A stretch of DNA of 64,000 bases from an uncultured Collinsella sp. (lineage in GTDB: Bacteria; Actinomycetota; Coriobacteriia; Coriobacteriales; Coriobacteriaceae), in NCBI GenBank assembly GCA_900540845.1, contig UQHS01000012.1:1-64000 (forward strand). Direction: 5' to 3'. The position numbers and the translations under genes are program-made. Under the pieces are notes generated by a model. That model made no database searches. It was not told the DNA's origin and worked only from the letters and a program-made list of their open reading frames with translations. This document shows positions 1-7,628 of this stretch, piece after piece (within the stretch, counting starts at the first letter, position 1; each line of letters begins with the position of its first letter).

Positions 1-101
1 GGGGGGGGGTGAGGCGCTGCGGGTTTCTGAGCCTATGGGTTATGCTAGTGCATGGCGGCCCAATCCTCGTGCCGCTGGGCATCATCGGTCAGGAGGACGT
101 C

Positions 102-497
102 ATGGCCATTGTCGGAATCGATCTGGGAACCACCAACAGCCTGGTCGCGGCATACGTGGATGGCGAGCCCGTGCTCATCCCCAACGCCTACGGCAAGTAC
201 CTTACTCCCAGCGTGGTTTCGATGGGCGACGACGGCCGTATGCTCGTGGGCAAACTCGCTCGCGAGCGTCTCGTCACCGACCCCAAGCACACCGCGGCTC
301 GCTTCAAGCGCCTCATGGGAACGGACGAGACGATCGCCCTCGGGTTCAAGAAGTACAAGCCCGAGGAGTTGTCGGCATTCGTTTTGCGCCAGCTGATCGC
401 GGACGCCGAGGCGTATTTGGCCGAGCCCGTGACCGAGGCGGTCATCAGCGTCCCGGCTTACGAGGGCGGCTGGGAAGATTCCGACTACGAAGGGTAG
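102..497 (+). pseudogene. Truncated HscC-type Hsp70 (N-terminal fragment)
   Basis: The 131-residue product begins with the Hsp70 phosphate-binding signature GIDLGTTNSL at residues 5-14 and follows the HscC/DnaK nucleotide-binding domain to VISVPAY near residue 119. It then ends in an unrelated acidic tail (GGWEDSDYEG) and a stop. Full-length HscC proteins run to roughly 550-600 residues, so most of the ATPase domain and all of the substrate-binding domain are missing. The ATG is set by AGGAGG at 91-96. An intact J-domain protein follows 5 bases downstream, the usual HscC partner arrangement. The likeliest origin is an internal deletion that kept the last few codons. It cannot be a working chaperone; a regulatory remnant is possible but unsupported. 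Confidence 0.75.
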
Positions 498-502
498 GCG
501 CA

Positions 503-2005
503 ATGGACGCGTGGTCTGTCCTGGGTATCGCTCCTACAACCAACGCGCGCGCGATCAAGCGCGCATACGCCAAGCAGGTGGCTTCGCATCATCCTGAGGA
601 TGACCCCGAGGGATTCCAACGCGTGCAGGCGGCGTATGAGCAGGCGTTGGCCTACGCCCGATCCGAGCGCTCTCCGCACGCGGGCGATGTGGGCGCCAAT
701 CGCGATGGTCGCGCCGAAGCCGACGGTGACGCTACTGCCATGCAAGAGCGGGTCGGGCAGCGCGCGGATGAGGCAGAGGTCGCTGCGGCGCCGCGCTCCG
801 AGCGCGCGGGCGAGCCGGGTGCCGCTTTGGAGTCGGGGCCGCTCGAGGGGCCCGCGCACGATGACGCTCTCGATCGGATGAGGGCGGCCAACGCCATGCT
901 CGATATCGCGGATGCCGAGCATTCCTTGCGGGCTCTTGACCTCACGGGCGATGCGTCGCACCGCGATAGCGCCTCGATGCCCGACGTCGGGCTGGGCGCG
1001 CCACGCCGCGCCGAGGCTCCCGCCGCGGAACCGCGGGATGGGCGGTTTGCCGGAGCGGAGGGTCGTCGAGAGGACGAGGGGCGCGCGGGGGCCGCCTGTC
1101 GCCCGGACGGCTGGACGGACATCGAGGATGGTTCTTCTGCAGACGATGCGTCAATCTGGCGCGAGCGCTTCTTGCGGCTCGGCGCCGACGACGACGTGTT
1201 CGCAGACGGCGCGTCTCTGCGCTCCCGCATCGCGGCTACGCCCGATTACATCGATTCGACCTTTGAGCAGCGGTCGCGTTTGCGCGACGAGGCCGCGGAG
1301 TTCATCGAGTCTTCAGCGCGTGTTTTATCGCAGGCCGATCACCGGGCGATTCGCTCGCTGTTCGAGCAGGGCTCATGGAAGCGCTACCTCGCGGTCCAGG
1401 GCTTCGATGAGACGGTCGCGAACATGATCGAGGACCACGTTGGCACGCTGGCCGAAGCCGACCTCAACAAGCTGGAGGACGTGGTTGCCAAGCAGCTGAC
1501 GTCTGCGGAGGACGCCCCGCACATCGCGCGGGTGTTTGACGATGCCCGCGGCACCATAGTACACCGGCGCAAAAAGAAGCGGGCCTCGATACGGGCGATC
1601 GTGATCTTTATGCTGCTGATCGTGTTTCAGATCGTTCGCATGGAGGCGCGCATGGAGCACAACGAACGCCACCTCGAGGACGCCCCGGCGATTTCGCAGG
1701 GCGGCTCGGCGACTGAGGAGTTCGATGCGATGGAGGAGCACATGGCCCGCGTCGAGCGGGAAAAGGAACTGCTGGGGGAGCGCAAGGAGGGCAACGAGGC
1801 GTTCGTGCTTGCCGAGATGGAGGGGCGCTTCGGCGAGCCCTTCGCCTTTGAGGAGCCGGGGATCTGGCCATTTGCCGTGGGGAGCAATACCGCGGCGTGC
1901 ACAGTGGTTGGACAGGAGACGGGAACGATGTACGACCTCGATCTTGCCTATGATGACGACCGGGTGGTCACGCAGGTGACGGATGTGAGGCCGCGCGAGG
2001 AGTAG
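503..2005 (+). CDS. Membrane-anchored J-domain protein (DjlB/DjlC-like)
   Basis: A 500-residue protein whose first ~55 residues form a J domain (DAWSVLGI, then helix II, then HHPEDDPEGF, then helix III QAAYEQAL). The canonical HPD tripeptide appears as HPED, the variant typical of HscC-associated J proteins. Residues ~60-220 are low-complexity Ala/Asp/Arg/Glu; a region of ordinary composition follows, a single membrane helix lies near 362-382 after a KKKR stop-transfer, and the C-terminal ~115 residues lie beyond it. Function: stimulation of an Hsp70 ATPase at the membrane. Its adjacent Hsp70 is truncated, so it is either orphaned or works with another DnaK. Confidence 0.8.
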   Translation: MDAWSVLGIAPTTNARAIKRAYAKQVASHHPEDDPEGFQRVQAAYEQALAYARSERSPHAGDVGANRDGRAEADGDATAMQERVGQRADEAEVAAAPRSERAGEPGAALESGPLEGPAHDDALDRMRAANAMLDIADAEHSLRALDLTGDASHRDSASMPDVGLGAPRRAEAPAAEPRDGRFAGAEGRREDEGRAGAACRPDGWTDIEDGSSADDASIWRERFLRLGADDDVFADGASLRSRIAATPDYIDSTFEQRSRLRDEAAEFIESSARVLSQADHRAIRSLFEQGSWKRYLAVQGFDETVANMIEDHVGTLAEADLNKLEDVVAKQLTSAEDAPHIARVFDDARGTIVHRRKKKRASIRAIVIFMLLIVFQIVRMEARMEHNERHLEDAPAISQGGSATEEFDAMEEHMARVEREKELLGERKEGNEAFVLAEMEGRFGEPFAFEEPGIWPFAVGSNTAACTVVGQETGTMYDLDLAYDDDRVVTQVTDVRPREE

Positions 2006-2094
2006 ATTTTGCGCCTGCTGCCCGCAATCTGTGCCGCCGCTGGGGTGCAATTGGTGCTGGGGTCGGGGCGTGTCAGGGCGGATGGCGCTGGGGC

Positions 2095-3393
2095 CTACTT
2101 GATCGCCTGCACTACGGTTCCGCCGCCCAGGACGACGTTTCCTGCATAGACCACGACCGCCTGACCGGGCGCGATGCCTCGTTCGGCCTCGTCAAAAATG
2201 AGCTCGATGGCGCCCGGGCGCGCATCGAGGCCTTCGGTGCGGGTCGAGCCATCGGTCGGTACCCTTCGCATGCGCGCGGGGCGGGCGGGATGCCGATAGC
2301 GAATCTTGGCGCTCACGGGCAGGCCAGCCGCCCCCGCCTCGTCCAGTAGCCTTTCCATGACGTGCGCCGGGGCGCTCCAGATCCAGTCATCGGCGGTGAG
2401 CCCGCGCGCCATGAGGTCGGCGACCTCGCCGAGCGTGACGGTGTTCGTCGCGGCGTCGATGCCCGTCACGTAGACGGGGTGCGCGCACGCCACGCCCAGC
2501 CCCTTGCGCTGCCCGACGGTGTAGCGAATGGCCCCTCGATGGCGTCCAAGCACCTCGCCGTGCGTGTTCACGATGTCGCCGTCCGGCAGCGCTTCGCCAC
2601 GTCGGCGCTCGATATAGGTGGCGAAGTCGTTGTTCGGGACAAAGCAGATGCCCTGGCTGTCGCGCTTCCCGGCGTTCTCAAAGCCCTGTTCGCGAGCGAT
2701 GCGGCGCACGTCGCGCTCTTTGAACAGCCCGCCCAAGGGCAGCAGGGTGTGGGCGAGGCGCTCCTGCGTGAGCGAATACAACACGTAGCTTTGGTCTTTG
2801 GAGGGGTCGAGCGCGTACTCGAGTGTGTGGACGCCCGCGGGGTCGCCCGCGATGCGGCCGATGCGCTCGAGCAGATCGAGCTCGCCGATGCGCGCCTGCA
2901 TGCCGAGCGGCTGTCCGTAGCTGCCGGCCCCGCCGTCCGTGGGGCCGACCGGGGTCTGCCCCGTGACGCACGGCATCGCGCGGTCTTCGCCCATCTTGCC
3001 GAGCGTGCGGATGCGGGCGTAGTGGCCCGTCGCGATGAAGTCGCACCCGTGTTCGCGGGCGTACGTGAGAAGCGCGTCGAACTTGAGGTGACGGTTACAG
3101 TCGATGCAGGGGTTGGGTGTGCGTCCCGCCTCGTAGGTGCGAACGAATTTCTCCACCACCCGTCTCTCGAAGGTCTCGCGCATGTCGATGACCTCGTGGG
3201 AAAAGCCCAAGCGCGCGGCGATGGCGGCGGCGTCGTCGGCGTCGGACCCGCTGCCGCACGAGCCCACCCCGGCGTCCCCATGGAGCAGCATGGTTGCCCC
3301 GAGACATTCATAACCCTGCTGTTTGAGTAGGTAGGCGGTAACGCTCGAATCGACGCCGCCGCTCATGGCGACGAGTACGCGCTTGGCGGTCAT
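2095..3393 (-). CDS. mnmA: tRNA-specific 2-thiouridylase MnmA
   Basis: A 432-residue enzyme that 2-thiolates the wobble uridine (U34) of Lys, Glu and Gln tRNAs in the cytoplasm. The PP-loop SGGVDSS is at residues 11-17, the catalytic Cys of NPCIDC at 96, GHYARI and KDQSYVLY follow, and the partner Cys is in GICFV. The ATG is chosen because AAGGAG precedes it; the frame remains open further upstream but that part does not look like MnmA. Between GHYARI and DPSKDQSY there is an insertion of about 50-60 residues relative to E. coli MnmA. cysK lies upstream in the same direction, and an Rrf2-type cysteine regulator is close, a common sulfur-supply neighbourhood. Confidence 0.95.
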   Translation of the reverse strand: MTAKRVLVAMSGGVDSSVTAYLLKQQGYECLGATMLLHGDAGVGSCGSGSDADDAAAIAARLGFSHEVIDMRETFERRVVEKFVRTYEAGRTPNPCIDCNRHLKFDALLTYAREHGCDFIATGHYARIRTLGKMGEDRAMPCVTGQTPVGPTDGGAGSYGQPLGMQARIGELDLLERIGRIAGDPAGVHTLEYALDPSKDQSYVLYSLTQERLAHTLLPLGGLFKERDVRRIAREQGFENAGKRDSQGICFVPNNDFATYIERRRGEALPDGDIVNTHGEVLGRHRGAIRYTVGQRKGLGVACAHPVYVTGIDAATNTVTLGEVADLMARGLTADDWIWSAPAHVMERLLDEAGAAGLPVSAKIRYRHPARPARMRRVPTDGSTRTEGLDARPGAIELIFDEAERGIAPGQAVVVYAGNVVLGGGTVVQAIK

Positions 3394-3557
3394 GGGGCTC
3401 CTTGCTGTGGTTCGTGGGTTGCGCCGTCCATTGTGGCACGGAAAACGCGGCGGTGTGGGTTTGAGTGCGGATATGGGAACGGCGGCTGTGCGATCGCGGC
3501 ACTGGCGCGGCGCACATCGTGCGCAGCCCAGGCCTGCGGCACCGAGCCCCGAGCGCG

Positions 3558-4496
3558 CTATTCGGAGAACAGCGCGGTGGAAAGATAGCGCTCGCCGGTG
3601 TCGGGCAGCAGGGCGACGATGGTCTTTCCCGCGTTTTCGGGGCGCTTGGCGAGCTCGAGGGCCGCCCACGTGGCGGCGCCAGATGAGATTCCCACAAGAA
3701 CGCCAGCCTTATGCGCAAGTATACGGCCGCTTGCAAGCGCGTCCTCGTTTGCGACGGGGATGATCTCGTCGTACACCTCGGTATCGAGCACCTCGGGCAC
3801 GAAGCCCGCCCCGATGCCCTGGATCGCATGCGGGCCCGCCGCGCCGCCCGAGAGGACGGGAGAGCTCGCAGGTTCGACGGCCACGATGCAGACATCTGGG
3901 TTCTTGGCCTTGAGGTAGCGGCCGACGCCCGTGATGGTGCCTCCGGTGCCCACGCCAGCCACGAAGATATCGACGCCGCCCTCAGTGTCCTCCCAGATCT
4001 CGGGTCCCGTGGTGAGTTCGTGCGCGCGGGGGTTTGAGGGGTTGGTGAATTGCCCGGCGATCCAGCTGTTCGGCGTGACTTGGGCGAGCTCCTCGGCGCG
4101 GGCGATGGCACCCTTCATGCCCTGTGCGCCCGGCGTCAGCACGAGTTCGGCGCCGTATGCCGCCAACAGTGCCCGGCGCTCGGCGCTCATGGTGTCGGGC
4201 ATGGTGATGATCAGCCGATACCCGCGCGCCGCGGAGAGCGCGGCGAGGCCCACGCCCGTGTTGCCGCTGGTGGGCTCGATGATGGTGTAGCCGGCGTGCG
4301 GCGCGATGATGCCGGCAGCCTCGGCCTCGTTGAGCATGGTGAGGGCCACGCGGTCCTTGACGGAGCCCGCCGGGTTTTGGCGCTCGAGCTTGACGAGCAC
4401 GCGCGCCCCGAGGTCGAGCTCGCGCTCGAGGGCTGTGAGTTCGAGCAGGGGCGTATGGCCGATGAGCTGGTCGATGGCGGTGACAATCGCTGCCAT
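3558..4496 (-). CDS. cysK: Cysteine synthase (O-acetylserine sulfhydrylase)
   Basis: A 312-residue fold-type II PLP enzyme making cysteine from O-acetylserine and sulfide. The PLP lysine is K47 in NPAGSVKDR, the substrate loop is TSGNTGVGLA, and the phosphate-cup glycines are GVGTGGTITGVG. Length is normal for CysK. The start is placed at the ATG preceded by AAAGGAGA; a further ATG nine codons upstream has no better site. It is transcribed divergently from the Rrf2 regulator at 4730, which probably controls it, and in the same direction as mnmA, which needs cysteine-derived sulfur. Confidence 0.95.
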   Translation of the reverse strand: MAAIVTAIDQLIGHTPLLELTALERELDLGARVLVKLERQNPAGSVKDRVALTMLNEAEAAGIIAPHAGYTIIEPTSGNTGVGLAALSAARGYRLIITMPDTMSAERRALLAAYGAELVLTPGAQGMKGAIARAEELAQVTPNSWIAGQFTNPSNPRAHELTTGPEIWEDTEGGVDIFVAGVGTGGTITGVGRYLKAKNPDVCIVAVEPASSPVLSGGAAGPHAIQGIGAGFVPEVLDTEVYDEIIPVANEDALASGRILAHKAGVLVGISSGAATWAALELAKRPENAGKTIVALLPDTGERYLSTALFSE

Positions 4497-4729
4497 GGGG
4501 TCTCCTTTGCTCGCCTTGCGCACAACGCGTGCGGGGCAGGTCGGTTGCTGGGTTGACGAGATGATAAATCATATCGAACCTATAGGAATAAAACGGCGGG
4601 AATGTTGCCTGACGTTCATATTACCGCTGGGCGGTTTCATTCCAACACTTTTCCTACTAAACAGGGGGTCTGTCTGGTATGCTTTCCGTGCAGTGACAAT
4701 AACGATATGTGCACAAGGAAGTGCGTGGT
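4497..4729. promoter_or_regulatory. Divergent cysK / Rrf2 regulator promoter region
   Basis: This spacer separates two divergent genes and is AT-richer than its flanks. It contains a perfect palindrome CCTATAGG at 4579-4586 and a dyad ACAG-N5-CTGT at 4661-4673 followed by a TATGCT -10-like hexamer at 4678-4683 facing the regulator gene. Either dyad could be the operator for the adjacent Rrf2 protein. No convincing -35 boxes were seen, so this is a candidate only. Confidence 0.3.
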
Positions 4730-5149
4730 ATGTTGGTTTCGACAAAAGGTAGATATGCCCTGCGTGTGGTTATCGATCTGGCGGAGCAACCGCAGGGCAG
4801 CCGCGTTCCGCTCAAACAGATAGCGCAGCGGCAGGGCATCTCCGAGAAGTACCTCGAGAACATTTTGTCCTCGCTCGTTCGCAACGGCGTTTTGTCTGGC
4901 ATGCGCGGCAAGGGCGGTGGCTACTGCTTGTCACGCGACCCCGAGCTCATCACCGTGGGCGAGATCGTGCGTCTGACGGAAGGATCGCTGTCGCCGGTCT
5001 CCTGCCTCAACGGCGACCACAACACGTGCGAGCGCGCATCCCACTGCCGGACGATCGGCATGTGGAAGGAGCTCGACAGCATGATCGGGGACTACCTCGA
5101 CGGTATCAGCGTGGCGGACCTTGCATTCAAAGGCTGCGTCGTCGCGTAG
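4730..5149 (+). CDS. Rrf2-family transcriptional regulator (IscR/CymR type)
   Basis: A 139-residue winged-helix regulator. The N-terminal MLVSTKGRYALR, the HTH segment (ISEKYLENILSSL) and the wing MRGKGGGYCLSR are all typical. It has three spaced cysteines in the C-terminal half (SCLNGDHNTC and SHC), in the place of the [2Fe-2S] ligands of IscR, so cluster binding is plausible. Start from AAGGAAG spacing. Placed divergently beside cysK, it most likely senses cysteine or Fe-S status and controls cysK and mnmA. Which of the two roles applies cannot be told from sequence. Confidence 0.85.
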   Translation: MLVSTKGRYALRVVIDLAEQPQGSRVPLKQIAQRQGISEKYLENILSSLVRNGVLSGMRGKGGGYCLSRDPELITVGEIVRLTEGSLSPVSCLNGDHNTCERASHCRTIGMWKELDSMIGDYLDGISVADLAFKGCVVA

Positions 5150-5328
5150 GTCTTGGATTTTGGCCGCGTGCGGCAGCGGTGCGCGAGCAGCAGCAGCGTT
5201 CGGGCGGCAGCGGTGCGCGTGCCGCAGGGGCGCTCGGGCGGCAGCGGCGCACGTGGGTGAAATAAGACGCAGCGTCCAAATCTGGCGCCGGGTGTCCGAA
5301 ATGGGCCCCCGGCGCCATGCGTATCGCG

Positions 5329-5694
5329 CTATTCGCTGGTGGCGACCCCGAGTATGGTGCACATGATGCTCACGATGATGCTGCCAAGCAGCGCGGAGCC
5401 AAACCCACTGATGGAGATACCGGTGCCAACGAGGTTCACCGACAGCCAACTGGCCATCTCGAGCATGAAACTGTTCACCACCAGCTGGAACAGGCCGACG
5501 GTGAGACAGGTGAGCGGCAGGGAGATGAGCGTGATGAACGGCTTGACGAGGGAATTCACCAAGCCGAGGAACAGCCCGACGCTTGCGAAGCTCACCCAGG
5601 GCGATGCGGCCCCAAACACCTCGATGCCGGGGACGATGAACGTCGCCACCGAGATGGCGATGGCTGTGAGCAGCCAGTTGAGCATAAAGCGCAT
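5329..5694 (-). CDS. Phage-holin-family (PF04020-like) membrane protein
   Basis: A 121-residue, almost entirely hydrophobic protein with four predicted membrane helices (about residues 4-25, 29-50, 57-80 and 92-118). The pattern MRFMLNWLLTAIAI, FLGLVNSLVKPFI and LPLTCLTVGLFQLVVN is characteristic of the four-helix PF04020 family found in ordinary bacterial genomes. Start ATG has a strong GAGGAGG site; upstream codons in frame do not fit. No phage genes are nearby, so the family name should not be read as evidence of a prophage. Function unknown. The spacer to its left (5150-5328) holds imperfect GCGGCAGCGG-type repeats. Confidence 0.8.
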   Translation of the reverse strand: MRFMLNWLLTAIAISVATFIVPGIEVFGAASPWVSFASVGLFLGLVNSLVKPFITLISLPLTCLTVGLFQLVVNSFMLEMASWLSVNLVGTGISISGFGSALLGSIIVSIMCTILGVATSE

Positions 5695-5829
5695 GAGGGT
5701 CCTCCTCGACGGCGCGCACCGGAGGTGCCGGGCGCGCTGTGGTATACATCTACGTGTTCGGGCATGGGCCCGAACTTCGGCTATTGTACCCAAATGCATT
5801 CATGTACCTGCGATTGACGAGGAGTGGGC

Positions 5830-6903
5830 GTGCAGCGCTATACGTACGGGGACATCGACGCGGCCGTGCCCTATGTGGGCGAGGACGGCTCGCGCGTCAT
5901 CTCGTTTTTCATCTTCAACACCGAGGTGCACCTGCATGCCTATGGGCGCGGCGACGCGCATCTCGACGCGCCCGCGCGCTTGGACGCGCCGCAGCCCGAC
6001 TTGGACGCGGCCCTGATGGCGTGCCGCGATCGATGCGTGTTCTTCGAGGGGCGCCTCTCGCGCATGCGCGACGACTCCGACATCTCCCGTGCGCACAAGC
6101 GGTCCCCCGAGCCCGTCGAAATCGCGCCCGAGACCGCGCAGCTGGTGCGGGACGCGCTCGGCTACTGCACCAACAGCCGGGGGTGCTTCGACATCACCAT
6201 GGGCACGCTCACGCGCCTGTGGGACTTTCATGAGGGCGTGGTTCCGACCAAGCTTGACCTCGCGCGCGCCTTGCCCCATGTGGGGGTGGGCCACATACAC
6301 ATGGATGAGGACGTGGGCGCGCCCACGCTCTCGATCGACGACCCCGCCACGGTGCTCGATCTGGGCGGCGTGGCGAAAGGCTTCATCGCCGATGACCTCG
6401 CACGTCTGCTCGTGGATGCCGGTGTCGAGCGTTTCGTGATCAACTTGGGCGGCAACGTCCTTGTTCGCGGCGGGCGCCCCCAAGACGCGGTCTCGCGCCC
6501 CCCTGTGCGCGAGGGCTCTCCCTGGAAGGTCGGCATCGTCAACCCGCGCGACCTGGGGCATTACCGGGCCATCGTGGAGATCTCAGATGGCTCGGTCGTC
6601 ACGAGCGGGCTGCACGAACGGCGCTTCACGAAGGGCGGCAGGACATACCACCATATCTTGAGCCCGGCCGACGGCATGCCGGCGCGCACCGACGTGGCGA
6701 GCGCCACTATCATCGCGAACCGCTCGATGGATTGCGACGGGTATTCCACCACGGCGCTCATGCTTGGCATGGACGAGGGGCTGGAGTTCGTGGAGGGGCT
6801 CATAGGCATCGAGGCGGTGCTCATAAGCGATACGGACGAGGTTCGATGGACGAGCGGGTTGGGCGATCGCCTGTCCTTGGTACCCACGCTGCCGCGCTGG
6901 TAG
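5830..6903 (+). CDS. apbE: FAD:protein FMN transferase (ApbE family)
   Basis: A 357-residue enzyme that attaches FMN to threonine residues of redox proteins such as Rnf or Nqr subunits and extracellular fumarate-type reductases. Seen: FDITMGTLTRLWDF, the FAD-binding DLGGVAKGFIADD, FVINLGGNVLVRG, ILSPADGMPA, and the metal-binding CDGYSTTAL. I place the start at GTG 5830 because GAGGAG at 5819-5824 is five bases away; that site overlaps an earlier in-frame GTG at 5824. There is no signal peptide or lipobox, unlike many secreted ApbE proteins, so cytoplasmic action or an unusual export route must be assumed. No target flavoprotein lies next to it. Confidence 0.9.
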   Translation: MQRYTYGDIDAAVPYVGEDGSRVISFFIFNTEVHLHAYGRGDAHLDAPARLDAPQPDLDAALMACRDRCVFFEGRLSRMRDDSDISRAHKRSPEPVEIAPETAQLVRDALGYCTNSRGCFDITMGTLTRLWDFHEGVVPTKLDLARALPHVGVGHIHMDEDVGAPTLSIDDPATVLDLGGVAKGFIADDLARLLVDAGVERFVINLGGNVLVRGGRPQDAVSRPPVREGSPWKVGIVNPRDLGHYRAIVEISDGSVVTSGLHERRFTKGGRTYHHILSPADGMPARTDVASATIIANRSMDCDGYSTTALMLGMDEGLEFVEGLIGIEAVLISDTDEVRWTSGLGDRLSLVPTLPRW

Positions 6904-7170
6904 CAGCTCGGGGCTCTTCCCAGATCAACCCGGGTGTATTGAGCGCGTGGCCGCCTCCGTTCGAGGTTGTTTGCGCAGGCGCTTCGGGCCTTCCCGACTG
7001 GGCCCGGGCGTTTGCGGCGCGATTGCGCGCCGACGTTCACGGACGTTCGCGGTACTTTAGCGCGCTAGTGTGATAAACTTTGCCACGGTAGTGTGTTAGC
7101 TGCCATTTGTATAGAACAGGCGCTCGCGAGTATACGCGGGCATTTGCTTGCACCGATGTAAGGACGTCAG

Positions 7171-7476
7171 GTGGTATCAGTGAATATTGAAAAGATGTTC
7201 GAGCGCCCGGATGTGGACCAGTTGGTCGAGGCGTTCCAACGCGTTGAGAGCGCGGACGAGATCCGCGCGTTCCTCACCGACCTGTGCACGCCGCGTGAGA
7301 TCTGCGATTTCGCCCAGCGCCTGCAGGTCGCGCGTTATCTCGATGAGGGCGAGCCCTATGTCGAGGTCCAAGCGCGCACGGGTGCCTCGTCCACCACGGT
7401 GAGTCGCGTCTCGAAGGCTCTCAACGGCGAATACGGAGGATATCGCAGCATTCTCGTCAAGCTGGAGAGCAGATAG
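7171..7476 (+). CDS. TrpR/YerC-like DNA-binding protein
   Basis: A 101-residue protein of the TrpR-like YerC/YecD family. The segment FLTDLCTPREICDFAQRLQVARYL followed by ASSTTVSRVSKALN reads as the two DNA-contact helices of this fold (quoted here only as position ~35-85). Start GTG at 7171 is preceded by AGGA at proper distance; a second in-frame GTG lies at 7180. Stand-alone gene with its own terminator. Target genes are unknown; family members are small repressors without a demonstrated tryptophan ligand. Confidence 0.8.
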   Translation: MVSVNIEKMFERPDVDQLVEAFQRVESADEIRAFLTDLCTPREICDFAQRLQVARYLDEGEPYVEVQARTGASSTTVSRVSKALNGEYGGYRSILVKLESR

Positions 7477-7509
7477 GGCGCCGCGCGCTTCGCGATTCTC
7501 GAGCTCGAT

Positions 7510-7548
7510 CGTCCCCGTCATGGCGGTTGCCGTGGCGGGGACGTTTTT
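7510..7548 (+). terminator. Rho-independent terminator after the YerC-like gene
   Basis: Stem CGTCCCCG (7510-7517) pairs with CGGGGACG (7536-7543) and is followed by a T-rich run TTTTTGTTGTT. Confidence 0.85.
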
Positions 7549-7628
7549 GTTGTTGGCGGTGCTGGCGTCTTTTGTCCGGATTGCCGTGTAGGATGATTGC
7601 AGGAACATTTTGACGAGGACGGGTGCAT

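Noticed and set aside
5150..5328. GCGGCAGCGG-type repeats as a functional array
   Set aside because: Only a few imperfect units in GC-rich spacer; no regular period.
5329..5694. Prophage holin
   Set aside because: The family name is historical; no lysis, capsid or integrase genes are near.
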